A DNA stretch of 12,629 nucleotides from Alphaproteobacteria bacterium. GTDB lineage: Bacteria > Pseudomonadota > Alphaproteobacteria > Caulobacterales > Caulobacteraceae. The notes below the pieces were generated by a model. The model did no database searches, was not told the DNA's origin, and worked only from the letters and a program-made list of their open reading frames with translations. A program made the position numbers and the translations under genes. Below are positions 1-7,300 of the stretch, one piece after another (position 1 is the first letter of the stretch; every line of letters starts with the position of its first letter). The stretch spans positions 1 to 12,629 of the forward strand of contig JAHINZ010000473.1 in NCBI GenBank assembly GCA_018895795.1, written 5' to 3'.

Positions 1-634
1 CTACACCTTCAATTACGACGCCCTGAAGATGGCCAATGACGAGGTGCAGATGCGCTCGGACTGGACCATCCCGCTGTGCACCGGCGAGGAGCGCATCAAG
101 GGCGCCGACGGGAACAAGGCCCACCCGACCCAGAAGCCGGAAGCCCTGCTCTATCGGGTGATCCTGTCGACCACCAAGCCGGGCGACGTGATCCTGGATC
201 CGTTCTTCGGCGTCGGCACCACCGGCGCCGCCGCCAAGCGCCTGGGCCGCCGCTTTGTCGGCATCGAGCGCGAGACCGACTATATCGAGCACGCCAAGAC
301 CCGGATCGCCAAGGTGATCCCGATCGCGCCCGGCGACCTGGACGTGATGGGCTCCAAGCGTTCGGAGCCGCGCGTGCCGTTCGGCACCATCGTCGAGAGC
401 GGCCTGCTGAGCCCCGGCGACACGCTGTTCTGCTCCAAGGGCGCCCACGCCGCCAAGATCCGCGCCGATGGCTCGATCACGGTGGGCGACCTGTCAGGCT
501 CGATCCACAAGATCGGCGCCCTGGTGCAATCGGCCCCGGCCTGCAACGGCTGGACCTATTGGCACTTCAAGACCGACGCCGGCCTGGCGCCCATCGACGT
601 GCTGCGGGCCCAGGTCCGGGCGGGGATGAACTAG
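1..634 (+). CDS. ccrM: CcrM DNA (adenine-N6) methyltransferase, GANTC-specific, C-terminal part (5' end outside window)
   Basis: The enzyme transfers a methyl group from S-adenosylmethionine to adenine in GANTC and acts in the cell-cycle control of Caulobacter-type bacteria. The reading frame is open from the first base (codons start at base 2) and 210 residues are visible. The family member I know is about 358 residues, so roughly the first 150, including the DPPY catalytic motif, lie outside. Seen here: the HPTQKP segment (bases 121-138), then the AdoMet-binding motif DPFFGVGTTG (bases 197-226), which in this beta-class family lies after the target-recognition region. The last ~85 residues form the CcrM-type C-terminal DNA-binding extension, including SGSIHKIGALVQSAP and GWTYWHF, and end in RAGMN. 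It converges on mutY across an inverted repeat. The call rests on near-verbatim recall of the CcrM C-terminus. The promoter lies outside the window. Confidence 0.95.
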   Translation, partial: YTFNYDALKMANDEVQMRSDWTIPLCTGEERIKGADGNKAHPTQKPEALLYRVILSTTKPGDVILDPFFGVGTTGAAAKRLGRRFVGIERETDYIEHAKTRIAKVIPIAPGDLDVMGSKRSEPRVPFGTIVESGLLSPGDTLFCSKGAHAAKIRADGSITVGDLSGSIHKIGALVQSAPACNGWTYWHFKTDAGLAPIDVLRAQVRAGMN

Positions 635-638
635 GGGC

Positions 639-700
639 GCCCTGCGTCCTTCGAGGCTCGCCTGAGGCGACCGCACAGCGGGCCTCGAAGGACGCAGGGC
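639..700. repeat. REP-like inverted repeat / possible bidirectional terminator between ccrM and mutY
   Basis: Perfect 19-bp arms at 639-657 and 682-700 are separated by 24 bases. The spacer holds a second hairpin (658-662 with 666-670, loop TGA). The element begins four bases after the ccrM stop and ends at the base before the mutY stop codon (complement of 701-703). There is no T-tract on either side, so it is not a classical intrinsic terminator. Its position between convergent genes fits a transcript-end or mRNA-stabilising palindrome of the REP type. Copy number in the genome cannot be seen from here. Confidence 0.75.
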
Positions 701-1744
701 CTAGACCAACCGCTCGCCCGCCAGCGCCGCCTTCAGGAACACGCTGGGCAGGGCGCCCAGCCCTTGGCGGGGCGTCCAGACGAAGTCGCCGTCCCCCTCG
801 GCCGCGAACACTCGAAGGGTCAGGGAGAAGTGCGTGAAGACGTGCTCGACCGCGCCCCGATCGCGCCAGGCGGCGGCGGGCGGCGCGGCGGCGATCGCTT
901 CATCGTCCGACCACGGCGCTCCGCGCCAGTCGCTGGTCGGCAGACCCAGCATGCCGCCCAGCAGGCCCTTGGGCGGGCGGCGGACCAGGGCCACGTCGTC
1001 GCCCTGGGTCAGCATGTAGGCCACGCCATATCGCCGAGGCCTGTCGGCCTTCGGGGCCTTGCGCGGATAGGTCCCCGGCGCGCCGGTCTGCAGTCCCGCG
1101 CACCACGCCGAGATCGGACAGACATCGCAGAGCGGCGACCTGGGCCGGCAAACCGTCGCGCCGAGGTCCATCAAGGCCTGGGCCCAGTCTCCGGGGCGGT
1201 CAGCGGTGACCAGATCAGCGGCCAGGGCCTTGAGCTCCGGCTTGGCGTCCGGCACGGGGGTCTCGACGGCGAACAGCCGGGCCATCACCCGCTCGACATT
1301 GCCGTCGACCACATTGGCCTCGCGATCGAAGGCGATGGCCGCCACGGCGGCGGCGGTATAGGCGCCGACCCCCGGCAGGGCCCGCAGACCCTCCTCGGTG
1401 TCGGGAAAGACGCCGCCGTGATCGGCCGCCACGGCTCGGGCGCAGGCCAGCAGGTTGCGGGCCCGGGCGTAATAGCCCAGCCCCGCCCAGGCGGCCATCA
1501 GATCGCCGTCCTCCACCGCCGCCAGGTCCAGCACGGTCGGCCAGCGCTGGGTGAAGCTGAGAAAATAGGGCGTGGCGTGGGGCACGGTGGTCTGCTGCAG
1601 CATCACTTCGGACAGCCACACCCCATAGGGATCGCCGCGCACGCCGGCTCGCCGCTCGACCGGCCCCACGCGCCAGGCCAGGTCGCGGGCCTGGCGGTCG
1701 TACCAGGCCAGCAGGGCCGAGCGGAGGGCGGGGAGGTCACGCAT
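701..1744 (-). CDS. mutY: MutY A/G-specific adenine DNA glycosylase
   Basis: This base-excision repair enzyme removes adenine mispaired with 8-oxoguanine. The protein is 347 residues, normal for the family. In order: the catalytic glutamate in SEVMLQQT (E46), the helix-hairpin-helix LPGVGAYTAAA (123-133), the catalytic aspartate in VDGNVER (D147), a complete [4Fe-4S] cysteine set C199-x6-C206-x2-C209-x5-C215, and a C-terminal NUDIX-like 8-oxoG-recognition domain with HVFTHF (301-306), matching the FSHF-type motif. The ATG at 1744 is chosen because the protein then starts like its homologues (DLPALRSALLAWYDRQARDLAWR) and an AGGGGAGGG stretch lies directly upstream, though rather close. The frame stays open to 1828, but that extension runs through a palindromic repeat. 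It converges on ccrM and diverges from the DUF721 gene. No key residue is missing. Confidence 0.95.
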   Translation of the reverse strand: MRDLPALRSALLAWYDRQARDLAWRVGPVERRAGVRGDPYGVWLSEVMLQQTTVPHATPYFLSFTQRWPTVLDLAAVEDGDLMAAWAGLGYYARARNLLACARAVAADHGGVFPDTEEGLRALPGVGAYTAAAVAAIAFDREANVVDGNVERVMARLFAVETPVPDAKPELKALAADLVTADRPGDWAQALMDLGATVCRPRSPLCDVCPISAWCAGLQTGAPGTYPRKAPKADRPRRYGVAYMLTQGDDVALVRRPPKGLLGGMLGLPTSDWRGAPWSDDEAIAAAPPAAAWRDRGAVEHVFTHFSLTLRVFAAEGDGDFVWTPRQGLGALPSVFLKAALAGERLV

Positions 1745-1769
1745 CCCTCCCCTATGACAGAGCCCCACC

Positions 1770-1890
1770 AAATTTGTCATCCCGGACAAGCGCATAGCGC
1801 GTAGATCCGGACCGACGCGTGAACGCAACGCTTCAGGCGGTCCCGGATCTGCGCCCGGCTATCGCCGGACTTGTCCGGGATGACAGATTT
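1770..1890. repeat. Large nested palindrome between divergent mutY and the DUF721 gene
   Basis: The outer arms at 1770-1790 and 1870-1890 match over 21 positions with a single G-T wobble; the inner 16 (1775-1790 with 1870-1885, TGTCATCCCGGACAAG) are perfect. Inside, GATCCGGACCG (1804-1814) pairs with 1838-1849 with one bulged C. The whole looks like a cruciform-capable dispersed intergenic repeat. It fills most of the 184-base gap between the two start codons, so it would sit in both leaders or at the promoters. I see no clear -35/-10 pair inside it. Confidence 0.7.
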
Positions 1891-1928
1891 TGGCGGCTGG
1901 CGTTCGCGCTGTCTGCTAGCTTGCCGCC

Positions 1929-2471
1929 ATGGCCCGCCGCCCCCTGCCCACCGCCGAAGAAGCCGTCGCGATCCTCAGTCGCCGCCGCACCCGGCCGCCG
2001 ATGCGGCCGCCGCCGCCGGCGGGCAAAAACCTCGCCCCGCTGCTGCGGGCCCTGGAGGAAAAATACGGCCAGGGCCCCGCAGCCCTGAAGACCCGCTGGA
2101 AGGAAATCGTCGGCGACACCCTGGCCCGCCGCACCGAGCCGGTCCGCATCATCAAGGGCCGTAACGGCGAGGGCGGCGCGCTCGAGCTGCGGGTCGACGG
2201 CCCCGTCGCCTCGCTGATCCAGCACCAGGCCCCGCAGATCACCGCCCGCCTGGACATGCTGCTGGGCAAGGGAACCGTCACCCGTCTGCGCATCGTCCAG
2301 GGTCCGCTGAGCGCCGCCCCCGCGCCGGTGGTCCAGAGGCCCCGCCGCAAGCCGCCGCTGGACGCGGCCCTGGAACGCCAACTGGCCGACAGCCTCGCCG
2401 ACCAGCCTGACGGCGGCCTAAAGGACGCCTTGCTGAAACTGGGGCGCGGAGTGCTGAGGAGCGAACGCTAA
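1929..2471 (+). CDS. dciA: DUF721 family protein, DciA-type replicative helicase loader candidate
   Basis: This 180-residue protein has a DUF721 domain at about residues 34-128. The recognisable features are the NLAPLLRALEEKYG helix, the conserved W57 in KTRWKEIVG, the TEPVRI segment and the LELRVDGPVASLIQHQ strand-helix unit. A basic, proline-rich N-terminus (RRRTRPPMRPPPP, 18-30) and a helical tail from about 143 flank it. DUF721 proteins include DciA, the ancestral loader of the DnaB helicase in bacteria without DnaC or DnaI. That role is inferred from family membership, not from a residue seen here. The ATG at 1929 lacks a visible Shine-Dalgarno (GCTTGCCGCC precedes it), so translation may be leaderless or weak. 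It diverges from mutY across a palindrome. The symbol is tentative. Confidence 0.8.
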   Translation: MARRPLPTAEEAVAILSRRRTRPPMRPPPPAGKNLAPLLRALEEKYGQGPAALKTRWKEIVGDTLARRTEPVRIIKGRNGEGGALELRVDGPVASLIQHQAPQITARLDMLLGKGTVTRLRIVQGPLSAAPAPVVQRPRRKPPLDAALERQLADSLADQPDGGLKDALLKLGRGVLRSER

Positions 2472-2545
2472 CCTCGGGCCGAGGATTTGCCTTTCCCCCG
2501 CTTGGATGTCTTTTTTCCCAGCAAAAATTTGCGCGGGAGGCTCTG

Positions 2546-2965
2546 ATGACGGCGACGCAGGTAGAGAACTTTTTCCAGGACTACGCGGCAGCCTTCAGCC
2601 GCTTCGATGTCGACGCTGTCGGCGACCTCTGGGCCTATCCCGCTCACATGGTGGGACGTGGCAAGCGCGCCGTCCTCGACGCCGAGCAATTCCGCATCAA
2701 CACCATGGGTCTGCGCGCCTTCTACAAATATCACGGCATGGCCAAGGCCACCAAGCGGGTGTTGGATTTCACGCCACTGACCGCCACGACTGCGAGCGTC
2801 CGCACGGCCGATCAGATTCTGGACGTGAACGGCCAACCGATCATTGCGTGGGAGCACGTCTATCTGCTCAGCGACACGCCCTACGGAATCAAGGCGGTGA
2901 CCGCCCTGCCCGACAACGAACTCGACGCATGGCAGGCGCGCGGAACGCCGATGGGTGCTTGGTAA
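2546..2965 (+). CDS. Small NTF2-like / SnoaL-fold hypothetical protein
   Basis: A 139-residue soluble protein with no signal peptide or membrane segment. The opening VENFFQDYAAAFSRFDVDAVGDLWAYPAHMV, the mid-segment TADQILDVNGQPIIAWEHVYLL and the overall length match the one-domain NTF2-like fold (helices first, then a curved sheet). Members serve as small-molecule enzymes or binding domains, so no substrate can be named. The start is well supported: GGGAGG at 2535-2540 lies five bases before the ATG. The gene stands alone, 74 bases after the DUF721 gene and 135 bases before the next start. It is slightly less GC-biased in third positions than its neighbours. The fold assignment is by sequence pattern only. 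Confidence 0.75.
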   Translation: MTATQVENFFQDYAAAFSRFDVDAVGDLWAYPAHMVGRGKRAVLDAEQFRINTMGLRAFYKYHGMAKATKRVLDFTPLTATTASVRTADQILDVNGQPIIAWEHVYLLSDTPYGIKAVTALPDNELDAWQARGTPMGAW

Positions 2966-2990
2966 GACGTTGCGCCAGCCTATCGCGCGA

Positions 2991-3020
2991 TTGACAACCC
3001 CGCCCCGATTGCGCTCATGC
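2991..3020 (+). promoter_or_regulatory. Candidate sigma-70-type promoter for the dsbA-dsbA-smc operon
   Basis: TTGACAA at 2991-2997 is a near-consensus -35. After 15 bases, GCTCATGC (3013-3020) partly resembles the Caulobacter -10 GCTANAWC. The spacing is at the upper limit and the -10 is weak. It is the only good -35 in the 135-base gap before the first thiol oxidoreductase gene. Transcription would leave a leader of about 75 bases. Confidence 0.35.
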
Positions 3021-3100
3021 CGAGGCCTTATCAGCGCCCTTTTCGCCCGGCTTAAGAATCGCGCTTAACTCCACTGCTCAGACCTCAAGGAAGATCGATC

Positions 3101-3727
3101 ATGCGTCCGCTGACCCGCCGGCTCCTGACCGCCGTCGCCCTCACCGCCTCGATGGGCGTCGCGCTCTCCGGCTGCGCCAAGAAGGACGTCGCCAATGCCG
3201 ACGACATGAGCCTGGGCAATCCCAACGCCAAGGTCACGGTGATCGAATACGCCTCGGCCTCGTGCAGTCACTGCGCGCGCTGGAACGCCGAGGTCTTCCC
3301 GGCCTTCAAGACCAAATATGTCGACACTGGCAAGGTCAACTACGTCTATCGCGAGATGCTGACCCCGCCCGCCCAGGTGGCCGCCGCCGCCTTCCTGATG
3401 GCCCGCTGCGCCGGCAAGGACAAATATTTCGGGGTCGTCGACTCGGTCTATCGCGCCCAGGAAGAGATGTTCACCACCGGCCAGTTCCGCGAGGTTCTGG
3501 TCCGCATCGCCCAGTCGTCGGGCATGGACGAGGCCAAGTTCAACGCCTGCGTCTCCGATGAAAAGGCGTTGAAGAGCCTGAACGACCGCGTCGAGAAGAA
3601 CGCCAAGGTCTATAACGTCCAGGGCACCCCGACCTTTGTCGTCAACGGCAAGCTGGTGGGCGACGCGGCCGGCGGCGAACGCAGCCTGGCCGAGCTGGAC
3701 GCCGCCATCGCCGCCGCCTCGAAGTAA
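3101..3727 (+). CDS. DsbA-like thiol:disulfide oxidoreductase, lipoprotein (CSHC active site)
   Basis: A 208-residue thioredoxin-fold protein of the DsbA/thioredoxin_4 type that would form or exchange disulfides in exported proteins. Residues 1-25 are a lipoprotein signal: MRPLTRRLL, a hydrophobic core, then the lipobox LSGC with C25 as the lipidated cysteine. The residue after C25 is alanine, not the Asp inner-membrane retention signal, which suggests outer-membrane sorting. The active site is C55-S-H-C58, and the cis-proline loop is GTPTFVVNG with T176-P177. The helical insertion (about 85-165) carries two further cysteines, C103 and C150, which could pair. AAGGAAG eight bases upstream supports the ATG. 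It is the first gene of a probable operon with a paralogue and smc. A GAATC site lies in its leader (3056-3060). Confidence 0.88.
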   Translation: MRPLTRRLLTAVALTASMGVALSGCAKKDVANADDMSLGNPNAKVTVIEYASASCSHCARWNAEVFPAFKTKYVDTGKVNYVYREMLTPPAQVAAAAFLMARCAGKDKYFGVVDSVYRAQEEMFTTGQFREVLVRIAQSSGMDEAKFNACVSDEKALKSLNDRVEKNAKVYNVQGTPTFVVNGKLVGDAAGGERSLAELDAAIAAASK

Positions 3728-3737
3728 GGACAACCGC

Positions 3738-4349
3738 TTGCCCCTCGACCGTCGCGCGCTGATCGTCACCAGCCTCGCCTTCGCGGCGGGTCCGATGATC
3801 GCGCGCGCCGCGTCGCTGCCGCCGGCCCCAGGCGACATGATCCTGGGTTCGGCAAAGGCTCCGGTCCAACTGGTGGTCTTCGCCTCCCCCAGCTGTCCGC
3901 ACTGCGCTCACTGGTGGATCGAAGACCTGCCGGCGATCCGCAAGACCTATATCGACACCGGCAAGGTCAAGCTGGTGTTCCGCGAGTTCCTGACCGCGCC
4001 GCCCGAGTTCGCCGCCGCCGCCTTCCTGCTGGCGCGCCGGGTGGGGCCTGACCGCTATTTCGAGGTGCTCGACGCGGTGTTCGCCAAACAGGCCGAGATC
4101 TTCCAGAGTGGTCAGCTGTTCGAGGGCCTGTTGCAGATCGGCAAGAGCTTCGGCCTGACCGAAGCGCAGTTCACCGCCGCCCTCAGTGATCCCAAGGCCC
4201 TGAAGGAAGTGAACGACCGCGTCGAGATCGCCGAGGTCCGCGACAAGGTCGAGGTGACGCCCACCTTCATCCTCGCCGGCCAACGCATCCCGGGCGCCCT
4301 GACAGCCGCCACGCTGAAGGCCGCCCTGGCCGCTCCGGCCAAGGGCTGA
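3738..4349 (+). CDS. DsbA-like thiol:disulfide oxidoreductase, Tat-type signal (CPHC active site)
   Basis: This 203-residue paralogue of the preceding gene is similar over almost its whole mature length (DTGKVKLVFREFLTAPP, ASPSCPHCAHW, NDRVE, TPTF). The active site is the classical C53-P-H-C56 and the cis-proline is P175. It has no other cysteines. The N-terminus has twin arginines (DRRALIVTSLAFAAG, R5-R6), a hydrophobic stretch and an ARA-A cleavage-like site near residue 24. This suggests Tat export of a soluble periplasmic protein. The start is TTG: AAGGA at 3726-3730 overlaps the stop of the first gene and lies seven bases before TTG 3738, while the first in-frame ATG after it is inside the signal region. 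It is 10 bases from the upstream gene and 19 from smc. No substrate can be named from sequence. Confidence 0.86.
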   Translation: MPLDRRALIVTSLAFAAGPMIARAASLPPAPGDMILGSAKAPVQLVVFASPSCPHCAHWWIEDLPAIRKTYIDTGKVKLVFREFLTAPPEFAAAAFLLARRVGPDRYFEVLDAVFAKQAEIFQSGQLFEGLLQIGKSFGLTEAQFTAALSDPKALKEVNDRVEIAEVRDKVEVTPTFILAGQRIPGALTAATLKAALAAPAKG

Positions 4350-4368
4350 GACGAAGGGAGCCGCCTGA

Positions 4369-7300
4369 GTGCAGTTCCAGCGTCTGCGCCTTTCGGGCTT
4401 CAAGTCCTTCGTCGAGCCGACCGAGTTCCGGATCGAGCCCGGCCTGACCGGCATTGTCGGACCCAATGGCTGCGGCAAGTCCAACCTGCTGGAAGCCCTG
4501 CGCTGGGTGATGGGCGCCAATTCGGCCAAGGCCATGCGGGCCGGCGGCATGGACGACGTGATCTTCGCCGGCAGCGGCGCGCGTCCGGCCCGCAACCACG
4601 CCGACGTCACCCTGACCATCGACAATGCCGATCGCACCGCGCCGGCCCAGTTCAATGACGATCCGGTGCTGGAGGTGGTGCGTCGCATCGACCGGGGCGA
4701 GGGCTCGACCTACAGGATCAACGGCCGCGAGGTGCGGGCCCGCGACGTGCAACTGCTGTTCGCCGACGCCTCGACCGGGGCCAATTCTCCGGCCCTGGTC
4801 CGCCAGGGCCAGATCAGCGAGTTGATCGGCGCCAAGCCGCAGAACCGTCGTCGCATTCTGGAAGAGGCCGCCGGCGTTTCGGGCCTGCACACCCGACGCC
4901 ACGAGGCCGAGCTGCGCCTGCGGGCGGCCGAGACCAATCTGACGCGGCTGGAGGATGTGGCCCGGGAACTGGAAACCGCGCTGAACCGGCTGCGCCGGGA
5001 AGCTCGGCAGGCCGAGAAGTACAAACGCCTGTCGTCCGAGATCCGGGCCGTGCAGGGCGCGGTGCTGTTCGCCCGCTGGAGCGAGGCGCGCGACACGCTG
5101 GAGCGCACCCAGGCCCAGGCCACCCAGGCCGCCCGCGACGTGGAGGATACCGCCCGCGCCGCCGCCGCCGCCCAGGTCGAGATCACCCGCGCCGAGGCCG
5201 CCATGCCGCCGCTGCGTGAGGAGGCCGCCATCGCCCAGGCGGTGCTGGGTCAGCTGGCCATCCAGAAAGACCGTGCCGAGCGCGAGGCGCAGGCCGCCGC
5301 CGCCGAATTCCAGCGCCTGTCGGCCGACCTGGCCCGGATCGACGATGACCGGTCCCGCGAGGCACAGACCCTGCAGGACGCCACGGTCGCCTTGGCGCGT
5401 CTCGACGCCGAGCTGGCCGAGATCCGCGCCGAGGTCGCCGCCGCGCCCGAGCGGGGCCCCGAACTGGCGCAGGCGGCAAAGGCGGCCGAAACGGCCCGCG
5501 CCGAGGCCGAGGCTGTCGTCGAACAGCTGGCCGCCCGCGTCGCCGCCGAGGACGCCAGGGCCCGCGCCGCCGCCGCCCGTCTGGCCGACGCTGAAGGTCG
5601 ACTGGCCCGCACCCTGCGCGCCCTCGACCAGGCCAAGGCCGAACGCGGGGCCGTGGGACCGGAGACCGATCCGGCCGCCGCCGACGCCCGCCTGCGCCTG
5701 TCCAACGCCGAAGCCGCTCTGACCGCCGCGCGCGCCGCCCTGGACGCCGCCGAGACCGAGCGCGGCAAAGCCGCCGAGCAGGAGGCCATGGCCCGGCAAC
5801 TGGCGCGCAGCCTGGAAGATCAGCTGGGACGGTTGCGCACCGAAGCCCGCGGCCTGGCCCAGCTGACCGCCCCGCGCTCCAAGAGCGGCCACGCCCCGGC
5901 CCTGGACGCTGTGTCTCCCGACAAGGGCTTCGGCGCCGCCTTGGCCGCCGCCCTCGGCGATGATCTCGACGCCGCCTTGGACGCCCGCGCGCCGTCCTAT
6001 TGGGGCGGGGCCGAGGCTGTCACGCCGGCCTGGCCCGAAGACGCCCAGCCGCTGGCGCCCTTGGTCAAGGCGCCGCCGGAGCTGGCCGCGCGCCTGGCCC
6101 TGACCGCCGTGGTCGACCGCGTCGACGGCGATCGCCTGCAAAAGGCCCTGACGCCGGGCATGCGGCTGGTCTCAAAGGAAGGCGACCTGTGGCGCTGGGA
6201 CGGCTTCGTCGCCCGCGCCGATGCGCCCAAGCCCGCCGCCGTACGTCTGGAGCAGCGCACCCGGCTGGCCGAGGTTGAGCTCGAGATCGACCTTCATGCC
6301 CCACGGGCCGAGGCCACGGCGGCGGCCTTGAAGACCGCCGCCGATCGCCTGAAGGCGGCCGAGGAGGCTTTGCGCGACACGCGCCGGGGACCGCCGGACG
6401 CCGAACGCCTGATGACGGGCGCCCGCGACGCCGTCGCCCAGTTCGAACGTCAGGCCGCCTTGCGCGCCGCCCGCGCCCAGTCGCTGGACGAGACCATCGC
6501 CCGCTTCCAGGCCGAACACGCCGAGGCCGAGGCCGCTCTGACCGTTGTGCGGACCGAGCATGACGGCGCGGCTGGGGCGGCCGATCTGGCGCCACAGCTG
6601 GCCGAGGCCCGCCAGACGGCGGCCGCCGCGCGTGAAGCCGCTGCGACGGCCCGCGCCGCCCTCGATGTCGAGACCCGCGAACGGTCGGGGCGGCAGCGCC
6701 GGCTGGAAAACCTGGAACGCGATCGCGGCGACTGGGCCCGTCGCGCCGAGACCGCCGCCAAGCGCGCCGCAGCGCTGGACGCTGATCGTCTCCAGGCCGC
6801 CGCCGCCCTGGAGGCCGCCCGCGAGGCGCCGGCCTTGCTGAAGGAAAAACTGCTGGTCCTCGTCGATCAGTTCAGCGCCGCCGACGCCCGCCGGGCCAAG
6901 GCCAGCGACGCCCTGGAAGCGGCCGAGACGGCGCGCCTGACGGCCGACCGCGCGGCCCGGGCCGCCGACCAGGCCGCAGGCGAGGCCCGCGAACGCCGCG
7001 CCGCCCTGTTGGCCCACCTGGACGGGGCCCGTGACCGCTTCGCCGAGATCGCCGGCAATATTCGCGAATCCGTCCGCATGGAGCCGGAAGCGCTGGGCCG
7101 CCACGTCGCCGGAGAAGCGGTGGCGGTGCCCAAGGACGCGGCAGGCGTCGAGGCCCACCTGTTCGCGCTGGAACGCGAGCGCGACGCGATCGGACCGGTC
7201 AATCTGCGAGCAGAGGAGGAGGCGCAGGAATATGCGGCCCGACTGGAGATCATGCGCACCGAACGCGCCGACCTGTCCGGCGCCGTCGGCAAGCTGCGGG

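Noticed and set aside
1745..1828. Upstream in-frame extension of mutY by 28 residues
   Set aside because: The added residues are translated from one half of a palindromic repeat and do not resemble MutY. The homologous start and purine-rich site support 1744.
2472..2545. CCTCGG-G-CCGAGG plus a T-run at 2511-2516 as a terminator of the DUF721 gene
   Set aside because: The stem has a one-base centre and the T-run is about 27 bases away, so it does not fit an intrinsic terminator.
3052..3069. TTAA ... TTAAC pair upstream of the first DsbA-like gene, resembling a CtrA box
   Set aside because: The spacing is nine bases, whereas the CtrA consensus is TTAA-N7-TTAA. Kept only as a repeat around the GAATC site.
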